Below are positions 1 to 12,679 of a DNA stretch of 64,000 nt, piece after piece. Position 1 is the stretch's first letter; each line of letters begins with the position of its first letter. The DNA comes from Cyclina sinensis. Its lineage: Eukaryota; Mollusca; Bivalvia; Venerida; Veneridae. The stretch lies in NCBI GenBank assembly GCA_012932295.1, contig JAAONU010000004.1, positions 26,328,304 through 26,392,303 of the forward strand, in the 5' to 3' direction. The translations under genes were made by a program, and so were the position numbers. The notes under the pieces were generated by a model. The model had not been told where the DNA came from. It saw only the letters and a list, made by a program, of their open reading frames with translations, and searched no databases.

Positions 1-22
1 AGAGTCTATCCATGTATTGCAG

Positions 23-1551
<1,529 letters not shown>

Positions 1552-1841
1552 CTGTGTTTGTGATCTGTCAGTCATAACATAAACATTATATATCATGTTC
1601 ATATGATGTCAGATTCATTTGTGATGTACAGATACTTGATACACAATCTCATCATGTCACATGTGTGTAATTCATCATGTCACATTTGTGTAAAGTTTTA
1701 TCCATATTTTCATCATGTAAAAGCCATTGCATGAATGAAGCAGAATGATTAGTTTTCATTATGTCAAGGACATAAAATTTATGGAGCTCACAATTTTATT
1801 ATGTCTTACCAATTTATAAACAGTGTGATGTTAAATATGTC

Positions 1842-1963
1842 AATAAAGAAATTACTACTGAATTTTTTACACATTGTAAATTAATGTTTATCATCTTTTG
1901 TTGAACTTTATAATGTCTCTGTGTAAACACTACCAGAAGCTGAAATGACCAATGGCCAATAAA
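1842..1963 (+). terminator. SMU1 3' UTR polyadenylation signals
   Basis: Two AATAAA hexamers lie at 1842-1847 and 1958-1963, about 290 and 410 bases after the SMU1 stop codon. The region between stop and signals is AT-rich and non-coding. Either hexamer could direct 3' end formation; transcript data would decide which is used. Confidence 0.6.
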
Positions 1964-2066
1964 ACCTATGAAAGTATTTGAAAATGACACCTATATTATG
2001 ACACCTAATTTATGGTTGAATTGTTTGAGGGACATGTATTTTTGATAAAATGGAAAATTTGGTCAT

Positions 2067-3064
2067 TATGCTCCCCGAGGGGCGAGCATATAGATGTCGC
2101 TTTATCCGTATGTCTGTCCGTCCGTCCATCATAATTTTGTCCGGAGCATAACTTGAAAACCCCTGGATATAATTTGTTTAAACTGCACACAGTGGTAGAG
2201 GGCATTGACGCGGAGTGCAGTGCCAAAGAACCATAACTCTATTTTGCCCTGTTTTTGAATTATCTCCCATTTAAGAAAAATCTTGTCCGGAGCATATCCT
2301 GAAAACCCTTGGACATAATTTGTTTAAACTGCACACAGTGGTAGAGGGCATTGACGCAGAGTGCAGTGCCAAAGAACCATAATTCTATTTTGCCCCGTTT
2401 TTGAATTATCTCCCCTTTTAGAAAAATCTTGTCCAGAGCATAACCTGAAAACCCTTAGACATAATTTGTTTAAACTGCACACAGTGGTAGAGGGCATTGA
2501 GGCGGAGTGCAATGCCAAAGAACCATAACTCTTTTTTGCCCCGTTTTTGAATTATCTCCCTTTTTAGAAAAATCTTGTCCGGAGTATAACCTGAAAACCA
2601 TTGGAGATAATTATGCTCCCCGAAGGGCTAGCATATAGTTGCTGCTTTGTCCGTCTGTCCGTTCGTTCGTCCGTCATAAAATTGTCCGGAGCATAACACA
2701 AAAACTATGAGACGTATCAAGACCAAACTTCATAGGTAGTTAGATCTCATTAAGGTGCAGTGCACAAGAACCATGACTCTTGCTTTATTATTTTTTGAGT
2801 TATTGCCCTTTAAAATTTTTCATACTTATTTTTTGTCCAGGGCATATCTCACAAAGTATAAGAGATATTAACATGAAACTTTATTGGCAGATAGATCTCT
2901 GTGAGGAGAAGTGCAGCGTGCAAGAACCGTAACTCTATTTTGCATAATTTAGGAGTTATTTCCCTTTGTTATTTTTCATACTTTAAAAAAATAGATATTA
3001 AACAATAGCCCTTTTGGAATTGGCATTTATTCGGGGAGCATCCATCGGTTCTACCGATTTCTTG
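2067..3064 (+). repeat. Dispersed repeat opening with 'atgctccccga', with 146-bp internal tandem units
   Basis: One copy starts near 2067 (atgctccccgaggggcga, then a gtccgtccgtcc run). It continues as about three tandem units of about 146 bp, with matching positions near 2231, 2377 and 2523. A second copy starts near 2610 (atgctccccgaagggc) and ends near 3045 with the inverted sequence ttcggggagcat, so it has short terminal inverted repeats. Small reading frames here are repeats of one another and not genes. The opening resembles a repeat type common in bivalve genomes. Class (MITE-like or other) is not certain. Confidence 0.75.
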
Positions 3065-3239
3065 TTAATGTTGTATTTCCAAGTGCAAAACTAGTGTCAG
3101 TCAGTAACAGAGAAACAGAACCAAAGAATAGTGTTACACTGAAAATGTTTTTATGGAAATTTTAGAAAATAAAATGAATACCTACACATTGTCAACTAGT
3201 TTAGTTCAATGAACAGTGGTTAGTATAGTTAAATTCTTC

Positions 3240-4440
3240 TTTGTTTTTAGATCATCTGAGCATTAAGTGCTCAAGGGTGAGCTGTTAGGATACGCGACTG
3301 TCCACCATCCATTGTCTGTCGTCAGTAGTCCACATTTTCCTTCAAGCTACATCTCTTAAACCACTAGGCTAATTTTAACCAAACTTAACAAGAATGTTTC
3401 TCAGTTGTTCCTTTTTTAATCCCTAAAATTCAATGGTTCCATTCAGAACTGTGGTTTCCATGGCAACCATAAGGAAAAACTTTGAAAATCTTTTCAGAAA
3501 CCACCTGCCCGATGTTAAAATTATTTCACAAAAATGTTTCCCAGTTGGCCTTTTATCACATTCTTTCATGCCATTTGGGTCTCTTTAAAAACATGGCCTA
3601 CATAGGGTGGGGGCCTGTTTTCACCATATGACTACATTGTATGTGGAAATCATTGAAAACGTTCAATGTTCTCACTATATGACTATTTGGAAAGCATTGA
3701 AAAAGTTCTCCTCAGAAACCATCAGTCTGATTTCAAAATAATTTTACAAAAATGTACCTCAGGTCACATATCAAATTCCTTCCAACCATTTGGGTCCCTT
3801 TAAAACATGTCCCACAGAGGGTGGGGCCTGTTTTCACTGTATGACTTGATGGAAATCTTTGAAAATCTGCTAAGAAACTGCTAAAATGATTTCAAAGTAA
3901 TTTACTAGAAATATCTCTTATGTTGCCCTTTATCAAATGGAATATAAGAATAAATATATTGACATGGGGTATGGCAACTTCCAGTATACAACTGAACAGA
4001 AAAACCACATGCACAATTACAAAATAATTTCCCACAAATGCTTCTTAGTTGGCCCTTAATAAAATTCCTCTGAGTAATTTTTATTTGTAAACAAATTTGG
4101 CTAACAGGGGACAGGGCAACTTTTCAATGTACAGCTTTATAAAACAATTGAAAAATCCCTCAGAAATCCTTGTCCCATTTTCAACATAATTTCACAGAAA
4201 TATTCCTGTGCTGACATTTTATGAATATCTCTGAAGCCATGTTGGTTCATTAAAAAAGTTGACTGTAGTTGAGCAAATTTTCACTATATGGCTATGAGGA
4301 AAACTTTGAAAATCTTCTCTTCAAAAATCCTTTGGTGAACATTTATTATATTTCTTTGAGTTAGGTCGAGTAAAAGAAACACAATTTTGAAAACATTAAA
4401 CCTTGCTTTAATGTTGTTGTTGTTGTTTTTTATAGTTACA
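3240..4440 (+). repeat. Long dispersed repeat with degenerate units of about 200 bp
   Basis: Begins with 'agatcatctgagcattaag' and a 'gtctgtcgtc' stretch. Several degenerate units follow, each containing phrases such as 'tttgaaaatcttctc', 'gaaaccatc', 'tttcacaaaaatgtt' and 'ccatttgggtc', seen near 3480-3600, 3700-3800, 3850-3920 and 4150-4320. Related fragments occur at 11460-11960, 13410-13870 and, in the opposite orientation, 51700-52960. I recognise this as a high-copy bivalve repeat type. No coding capacity is visible. Confidence 0.7.
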
Positions 4441-5159
4441 ACAAGGAAAAATCCGACAATATCTGAAATGGTTCTCAGGTGAGCAAATTGTTAAATTTTG
4501 TTGTGAAACATTTACGATATCATAACATTTATTTCCCCTATTCAAATTAACAATGAGAATATAAATAGAAACGTTTTCAGGCATTATTGGTCCGTATTTG
4601 GGGGTTTGCTTGTTTCTGATTATAACTCTCTTTTAAATGTAACAAAAATTGTTGAAAGAAGAATGTATCTATCATAAAATATGATTTGAAGCCTGTTTTT
4701 ATTGTACTTACCTGGGTTCAGTGTTATGAAAGAACGGATTAGCGCCATGTTCCCTGATTGCGTGTAATTAAATTTATGCCAATTTGTTAACGTAAACTTT
4801 ACGCGAGTTTTTTGTGACCTGACTTCCAGAATGGCGGATAATGGAGACCTTTTCAACTTAACTTGAGGAATTTTTCACTTTTTAAGCAGTGTTCTCTGAA
4901 ATTATTCTGTCAGATGACTCGTACCTTTCTGATCTATCTTTTAAAGGATTTCCTCAATTTTATTATTTGAAATTCATAGGGAATGAAATAAAAACCACTT
5001 TAGGACGATTGGCCCCACCCTCGGATAATCTAAGCTCCAAATACTGCAAATAGTTGTCTCTAGAAACTGCTATGCGCATAGACAAGATAAACAATACGTC
5101 AAGTATAATGATCTGTATTTTAATTCTCTCAAAGCACTTTCCAAACAACAACACAAGAA

Positions 5160-8100
5160 TTAAGCAGTGCAATGCAGATGACCATGGCTTCCGCATGGGT
5201 GATTCTGAAGAGCAGAAAAAGCTACTTTAAGATTGAATGTAGCGAAACAAAACAACAAAAATAAAGAATAAGAAAAAAAAAGAAGAGAAACGTCATGCTT
5301 GTAACAATGAAGACAGATTCCTACTAGAATAAGCCATTTATAATAACACTGCCTTTCTTGTTTTCTCAAAATAGCATAATAAAGCACAAATACATTATCT
5401 CTGGAAACACCTTTTACATTTAAATCTTTCTAAAGACCTTCCTTTACTATATTGTGCGAAAGAAAGACATTTCTCAAAGACATGTTTGAGTTGCTATCGG
5501 ATTTGTTTTCGAATCAACAGATGACGGATTTTATCCTTCGGACACGGACTATCAATTAATTGCCCAATCGCTTGGTTCAGTTATACGTACCTTTCTTAAG
5601 AAGTTGGCGAAGTCGGCTACAGCAATTTCGTTATTAGCTGTAAAAATGAATGAGTCTTGACATTTAGTACTAGAAGCAAGTGTGCCATGTAAAAGGTTCG
5701 GGACTGTTTACTAAGAATATGATAATTTATTAATCTACAATTATTTCAAGAGAGTTTAAAAATATATTATTTTTGATGAAATATTTTCTATAACCGGGTC
5801 TGCTATTGCATGGTTTATTCAACAAATTGAAGTCTGTGCTTTCAAAATTGAGAACATTATTAAATAATGGATTCAATATATTTAACTAATAGTAGTCTAG
5901 AAGTTGACTTGATATTGAATAGATATTTGTGAAGATTTTGTGAATATGAAACTTAGGCTCAATTTAGCTGAACATTTCAGCTCATTTTTATCGAACGCTT
6001 CCAAGCACCAAACCAACTCAATCAACTCAATGCTAAATAAACTAAACATTCGAAAATTGTAAACAAGTAATATTACCCAAATCAACTCAATCAACTCAAT
6101 GCTTAATAAACTAAATATTCAAAAATTGTAAACAGGTAGTCTTACGGGTTGGGTTCAGTGTGCCCAGGTGGAATAACAAATCAAGGTCAGTCAATACACC
6201 ATCAGGGAAGGCGTCAAGGTTATTGAAGAAGGCTTCGGCGTCTTTATGGTTATCTTTATACTCATGAGTCCACTTCGTTACAAAATCATGCTTTGACAAT
6301 GAAGTGGCATCGGCTAAAAAGAACAGACGAGGTTTGTAAAAGCATTTGTACGGTGCTTTGTAAAAAGGGGTAAAAAAGGTAAAACGTACTTTTCTTGAAA
6401 TGAGGGACCTTCCTGATAATAAATTATCTCCCTTACTCAGATAACGTCAAAGGTAGACCAAATAGTAGATTGGTTCTTTCAGTTGGAATCCTCTGACTTT
6501 ATCCTTGTTTCTTATTGTGATGTTCTTGACTTTTAGTTGTAAAACTGTCACTTATATATTAAATAAAAAGTAAGGATTATAAAAAAACGAAGAAAATGGT
6601 GTAAACAAAACATGTTGCTAAACTTTATGTGTAATCTGGCTACCACTGTTGCAAATAATTAGGCTTAATTATCACCATACCAAAAGAGAAAATAGAGATA
6701 AAAGCAGAGGAATCCAAATTGACGGACCAATGTAATATGTGAGAGTATTCAGGGTAGATAATCCACTAATGTCCCCCATTAACATGGCTTGTGAGGTGAT
6801 GACATTTTCAGTATTAATGACAGTAAAAAAGCATTCTATATATATTGCAAGAAAGTATGAAAATGTCAATTGGGGTTTAGGGGTTTGTGTGGAAGAACTT
6901 AGCGTTTCCGTTAATGATTGTGACATACACAGTAAAAATTAAGTGCTTTTAGTTTGTAACTCTGGTGCCAGTGAGGAATTTGCTTAACATGCATCAAAAA
7001 TCGTGTTCTGTTTTACATACTTTGAAAACAGATAACTGAGTAAGCCTTTTTTGTATTTCTGAAACATATCTGTCAAAAGCTTTACGCAGACACACGGATG
7101 ATTTTGGGTTTGGATGATTTGACAGAACTGTGCGAGGCAAAACTGAAAGTAGCCATTGAAAAATAAAGATGAATTAGGCAGAGTCACTTGCTGTTCATGA
7201 GTAAAAATAGTAAATGTGTTAAAACTTACGACTAACATTACAAGTGGTATTCTGATAGCCATGACCCTGAAGTACGAAGTGAGGCAAGTTTTGGAAAAAG
7301 TAGTTGCAGTGCTGGGGACCTTTGATATATCTAATCTAAGCGCACAGTAATGTTTTGTTATAAAAATAAAATGTTCAACACCGTGTGACCGTACAGTGTG
7401 TGTTGTAGCGTGTTTCGTATTTTTACCCATTATAATAAGATATTTGATTGTTACTCTGGTGCCAGTGGAAGTACTGTCCATGTGAAAGACCTGTTAAAAT
7501 TATTTTAGGTTGTTTTGATTTTATCTTCCTCTGATTCGGTCAAAGAATTATGAAATTGTACAATACTGTCAAATTAGATGAACTCTGGTTTGAACATTTT
7601 GAAAACACTTACGATTACCGCTCCATTTTGCGAGAAGCTCCTGCTTGAATTCTGTCTCTGAAATCAAACCGTCATTATTTACGTCAGTATCGGCTATCAC
7701 CTGGGCGATAATAGCTTCCAAATTGTTATTGTTGCTGAAAATAAAAAAACACGTCATTACTTTGAAAGCATTTAAATTCGACGATACGAAATTTTGCGGA
7801 CAAACACAAGCAAATGGTAAGTTCACGCGGTCCTAAATTCTCGCATTTCCTATTTCAAATTATCTTTTAAAACATAATGAAAAGGAAAACATGAATCTAG
7901 AATAAGTAAACCCCTCAACTTATTGCTAAGAACGTTTTCATAAATCTTAAATATAATAAATAGTGAGAACAGAGGTACTGAGTCCTAAATACAAAATGTA
8001 TAAATACTATATTGGGCATGGCAACCTCTAGTTTCATCACAAAATCCATATAGAGACGTTGATGCATTGCATTGTAATAACAATTCACAAATTTCCTTTA

Positions 8101-8716
8101 AAATATACACTTGATTTTATATAAAATTATTATAAATAGCAAAAGGCATGACAAACGCCTATCCCCTTAAAATGTTACTGCCGCCTTTTTGGAAATTAGT
8201 TATTGATCTAAAGGTATACATGTAATATATGGCAATAATAGTAATGATAAAATCAATAATTGTATTAGAAATTATACCCCGATTGTGATCAATTTTGATG
8301 AAAATATACGAAACGAAAAAGCGGGAAGTAACCCCAGTCAGCCCCCCTCTCCCTATCTTCCCCCTATTCCCACTTCGCTCTGCTCTCCTTGTTTTGGATT
8401 TGTGACCCGCCATTATTTCAAAAGCATAGTGCTTTTACAATAGTTTTGATTGGACAAGGCATTTTTCGACAAGATAGCATAGAATTTTCGAGAAACTGTC
8501 ATAATTAGTGCTGATCTGAGCGTTTGACCTATTTTTGACCGAACATGATTTGAGCAAGTGTCGTGAAGAACTGGACATGCTATGAACTTATTTTTAAACC
8601 ACATGACCTAGTTTCAATCTAAGACCACGAGAGCAAACATGCTGAGCAAGTTCGAGTTCAGACACTCACCAAAGTGCACCACAAACCAGAGCAGCAAAGA
8701 CTACCAGTAACTTCAT
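5160..8716 (-). CDS. Secreted four-EF-hand protein with His/Cys tail, copy A (five coding exons)
   Basis: Coding exons on the minus strand: 8716-8670, 7734-7613, 6313-6146, 5637-5591 and 5204-5160 (47, 122, 168, 47, 45 nt; 429 nt, 142 residues plus stop). Every junction has AG/GT signals and consistent phase. Residues 1-16 (MKLLVVFAALVCGALC) look like a signal peptide, so the product should enter the secretory pathway. EF1 has a canonical loop (DVNNDGLISETE). EF2 is degenerate, EF3 (DAFPDGVLTDLD) is partly canonical and EF4 starts with Asn and looks weak. The last exon encodes only NHPCGSHGHLHCTA. A role in binding extracellular calcium is inferred from EF1. The tail could bind a metal or form a disulfide loop. 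No known named orthologue is claimed. Confidence 0.88.
6402..6778 (-). repeat. Intronic repeat shared with EF-hand gene C (377 bp)
   Basis: Read on the minus strand, this part of intron 2 matches 39906-40284 in intron 2 of gene C nearly base for base over about 380 bp, by eye at roughly 85-90% identity. It starts with 'gggggacattagtgg' and ends at 'aggtccct'. The ends contain short inverted GGGACAT-like sequences, so it may be a small non-autonomous DNA element; it could instead be a co-duplicated intron segment. Confidence 0.75.
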
Positions 8717-9239
8717 AGTGAATGCCTGTAAACACAGAAAAAAATCTTTCTTGAAAACAATTATTAGCCTTTCTAAATATCTAGTGCATATGAGGTATTT
8801 TGTTGACGTTTATACTATTTTCAAAGCACATTATCTTACACGCATTATCTTAATATATATTCATATGTTAGATAATAATGCTTCTTGTATTTTTATGGAA
8901 AAAGACTCAATATATTATCGCAATTGTTTCAGTATTGATACGAATGTAACTTAATTTCCTGAGGGAAGTAGCAACACAAGTTAAATAATTGTTCACTCTT
9001 TAAATTCAAATTTTCGGACACTTGTCCTTTAACATCAAAACAATTATTCAGCCATGTCATATCCAAATTCGAATAATCGGGTATTCGAAAATATTAAAAA
9101 ATTTGAATAAAAAGTTATGTTAACGTGAGAATTGTTTATGGTTTTTTTTCTTTCACGGAAGATAAACCGTTCAAGCACCTTAATTACCAATATGTTTGCT
9201 CAAACTTTTATGCTTTTTAAAATATTTCAACCAACTTAC

Positions 9240-9302
9240 CTTCTTCCTATTGTGGACAATTACGGGATATATGGTCAAAGGCAAGTTATAGAGGTATTTA
9301 TA
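9240..9302 (-). promoter_or_regulatory. TATA box and non-coding first exon of EF-hand gene A
   Basis: On the minus strand a TATAAATA box lies at 9302-9295. About 60 bases further on, 'aagaag|gtaagttgg' gives a splice donor after 9240. The coding exon 1 acceptor (tttacag) lies at 8727-8726, nine bases before the ATG, so a short untranslated exon (roughly 9270-9240) is inferred. Upstream of the TATA box are TGACCT, ACATGA and CACGTGAC motifs that recur in gene B. Confidence 0.55.
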
Positions 9303-10770
9303 GTTTCTGAAGAGTCACGTGATCGTGTTCTTCATGTCAGGTCAACGAGACGATATCAGTAAGCATAAAGTATGGAACGCTGTTTCAACAAGATATTCGA
9401 TACTAAAAAGCAGCGAACTATGCCAGATACTACATAAAATCGGAACATTACCTAGCTATGTCGATACAATGACTGGCGTTCTTAAATAACTTTTTTTCCG
9501 AAGCTGTATGTCTCACTTATTAAACTCTCTTTCTTGAAACAAGGTGATGATTTTTAATATATTTTTATCTTACAAAAACTATCAGTTGATGTCTGGTACA
9601 GTTAAACAAATGCAATCCATTCGAAACCAACTTATTTTCTTCCTAAAATTCTTTTTCTGCTATAATTCAGAAGCAAAACTTGTTAATCGACCATGTGTCA
9701 TTCAACAACCAAAAAGACAACGCTCTTCGAATGGATGATTCCTCAACGTTGACAATAACTTAAGACATTGTTCATTCTGGTAGTACATTCAATATATTTA
9801 TTTTTAATGCAATCGATGGTACTTCTTGAAAGCAGACCAGTATCAAACTAAAGGAATCAGACGGAGCTCTTTTAAATGAGTTATGGTGCAACAATGTCAG
9901 TGTCTTTTTTAATTGAAACAATACATTGTAAGTATAATCTTTGTAGCATAACACATTTCCCTATCATTTTGCGAAAGAAGGGCAGTCTCTCTTATAGAGT
10001 TGTTTGAACTGAACTTAATTTTTGTACAGAAGTCTTTGCATATCTCAAAGAATGTTTGAAAATACAGTTTCGTCATATCTTAGGCACCCATTACAATCGC
10101 TAAAAAGCAAACAGTCATTGATGTTCCGTCCTAGATTACAAAACGTATGGCCAATATTGTGTTTCGAATGGAGGGACACTTGTGAACTACTGGGTTTCGT
10201 CTTTCCATTCGGACACATTTTGACCAAAATCAAGTTTGGTGTGAACAAAAATTAGTTTGTGACCTTCTTAGTTCCATATCGTGAATTATGTATAATATAA
10301 ACATCATACACAAACTTTTGCTTATCAACGTAAATCTCAAACCATCTGTTAATATTGAAATGTGAAATGAACGCTAAATTTCCGACAAAGTCTCCAGTCA
10401 AAGACAAATAAAACAATCTGAGGAATCGCGAAACAGTTACATAATTACGCTTTTACAAAGTTTCCAAATTCAACAACAGACATTTTACGATCACCAGTGA
10501 ATGAAAGGGTCAAAACTCGTGGGAATAATATATATGTGAAATGTAAGAGAAATAAATAAATGTAGAATGCATTATATACACGACGTAAATTTCATCTTTG
10601 TTCGAACAAAAAGAAACTTGATAAATAGCATATCCCCAAAAAAGCTACTTTAGATAAATGATAACATTGCTCCATGCAATTCATGCAAAAAGATGACTTC
10701 TTAATTAGAATATTTATTCTTTGAGTTTTACTGTATCATTCCTATACTTGTTTAATATAATTTTCAAACA
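9303..10770. other. Intergenic stretch upstream of EF-hand gene A, nothing coding
   Basis: AT-rich sequence with no recognisable gene, repeat or RNA. Short reading frames at 9544-9738 and 10022-10255 show no domain or splice structure. It separates gene A's promoter from the relic exon at 10771-10915. Confidence 0.5.
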
Positions 10771-10915
10771 CTTAAGAATACCACCGCTCCTTTTGCGTGG
10801 AACTTTTGCTTAAATTCGGCTTGTGGTATATAACCGTTCTTATGATTTATTGGTTTATATATGAGCTTCGCTTATCACCGTTGATATTAACTTTGCCTGT
10901 ATCTAAATTCTAGCT
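10771..10915 (-). pseudogene. Relic exon 2 of a further EF-hand paralogue
   Basis: On the minus strand, 'tttcag' at the upstream end is followed by sequence that aligns with exon 2 of gene A. It includes GGTGATA near the start and a stretch translating as HKNGYIPQAEFKQKFHAK, matching the EF1 loop and the helix after it. The copy carries in-frame stops and indels. The donor reads 'ttcttaagtg' where gene A has 'atcgtaagtg', so the GT is lost. No other exons of this copy were found nearby, so it is a decayed remnant between the two intact minus-strand genes. Confidence 0.65.
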
Positions 10916-11459
10916 GAAACCAAGTTTTGACTGTACAATGGAAGACGATTATAATGGAACAATTTTGCACCCAGTTTAAAAGAAGGAATAGATGTTAATT
11001 AAGGGAAAGGGATTTTCGATTATTTTTCCTCAAAGTTAAGGTTTGGATGGACTTATACAGTGATGGTTTTCTTTCATAAGTATTGTCATATTGGCATTGA
11101 TAAATTATACTTCTGGCGGACCAATGGTCAGGTGGTAACGTTCATAATCTATTATCCAGGGGTCGAAAGTTCATTCCACGTTTCTCTACTTTCAGGATGT
11201 AACCTTTTATATATACCCAGTATAAACATTTTTTTTAATTGAGACGTTTTCATTGGGCGACAAGTTTAGTCAAACACAAAATCCTTTATATGGCCCAATT
11301 TACTACATTTATAAGGTTATCTAAAACGTGCGACCAATACAAGAGAATTTGACAATTACATAAAAGGTTATCTTTTGAAATCATGTACACAACTTTGGAA
11401 ATCAAATATGTATGCCATCGACATTTAGCTAATAGTATATCAAATTATTTCAGTTATTC

Positions 11460-12300
11460 CACGTTACAATTCAAGGCATTTTCCTGGGATTATTACTGGT
11501 CCCGCTCGTGGGGTCAAAACTTTTACAAAGACATATATAGGAAAATAATTTAATTCATCTTTGATGAAACCACAGGGCCCACATTTCTAACATTTTCACA
11601 AAATATTGTCTAGTAGACCTGTACAAAGGTTGTTCAAACTATGCCTATGGGATAATTGTTTGCTGCATGCCGTGGGTTAAATATTTTATCTACACTGACA
11701 TGTTAAGTGTTTGTTGTTTTTTTTCTATCAGAAAACGAAGAACCTTGGGTCTAGATTTTTAGTGTGTAGCATTGCCTGGTAGACGTCTACAAAGGAAATC
11801 TTTTATAAATCATCCTAGAAACCACAATGCCTCAAGCTTAGATATTTAGTTTTCGGCATAATGTAAAATTGTTAAGATAATGGCCGTAGGACAGTAATAC
11901 TGACCCCGCCTCAGTGACCACTCGTTCTATATATATACTTATAAAGGGAAACTAAATGATGCGAAATAGTTTTGAAAGGAACCTTCATGCCAACATTTTA
12001 CTTTGACCTTTATGTGACGTTGACCTAGTGATTCACTATCTGTTTTAGCATTTGAATCAAATGTACAGTTTTGTAGATTTTAACTTTAACCTTTCTTCGT
12101 TTTCTGAATATAAGCGTTAATATTTGGACTATTTGTAAAATTGTGCTTGCACATTTCAATCCTTTTTTTTTTTTTTTTTTTTGCAAACCAAGACCTTGTT
12201 TATCTTTCCTTAAAATTTCGTCCAATAGTTCTTGAACTATATTTTTCGTACTGAATAAATTTCTTTGGATAGAAATACAACATAGCAGTATTTCATATTT
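11460..12300 (+). repeat. Fragments of the long dispersed bivalve-type repeat
   Basis: Degenerate sequence with recurring phrases ('cattttcacaaaatattgtctagtagacctgtacaaagg' type units at about 11600 and 'tgtgtagcattgcctggtagacgtctacaaagg' at about 11765) spaced by roughly 170 bp. A poly-T run lies at 12163-12182. These resemble units in the 3.2-4.4 kb repeat. No gene is seen. Confidence 0.5.
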
Positions 12301-12679
12301 ACCACCTTTTTTGAGCTAGAGCAGCAATTACTTTGGCATGACAAACAGCATCGTCGGAAACCCACGTTCGATCCATTCCGTTTCACTCTATTTATCTACG
12401 GTATATAACGTAGTTGTGCGGAATATGTACCGGGGGTCCCCAACGATGGACAAACAGTGATCAAGGCCAATGTGTTTGCCATTTAATCAATTAAAATCCG
12501 TTTCTGTTGAGACACTGCTTAAAAATAACCCCCGTTTAATCTCAATTCTGTTTGTACAATATGAATGCTACATAAAAGGATAAGATATATGACAACCTCA
12601 GTAAGTATTCGTAGTTATATTTCTTAGAACTAGGTAAACGAAAACATTTTGTTTTATTATTTATTGATTTTGTAGTATT

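Noticed and set aside
2005..2518. Two near-identical minus-strand frames
   Set aside because: Translations of the 146-bp tandem repeat.
6984..7481. 165-codon minus-strand frame in intron 2 of gene A
   Set aside because: No domain, lies between properly spliced exons and no homologous frame in genes B or C.
7645..7836. Plus-strand frame opposite exon 2 of gene A
   Set aside because: Antisense shadow of the EF-hand exon.
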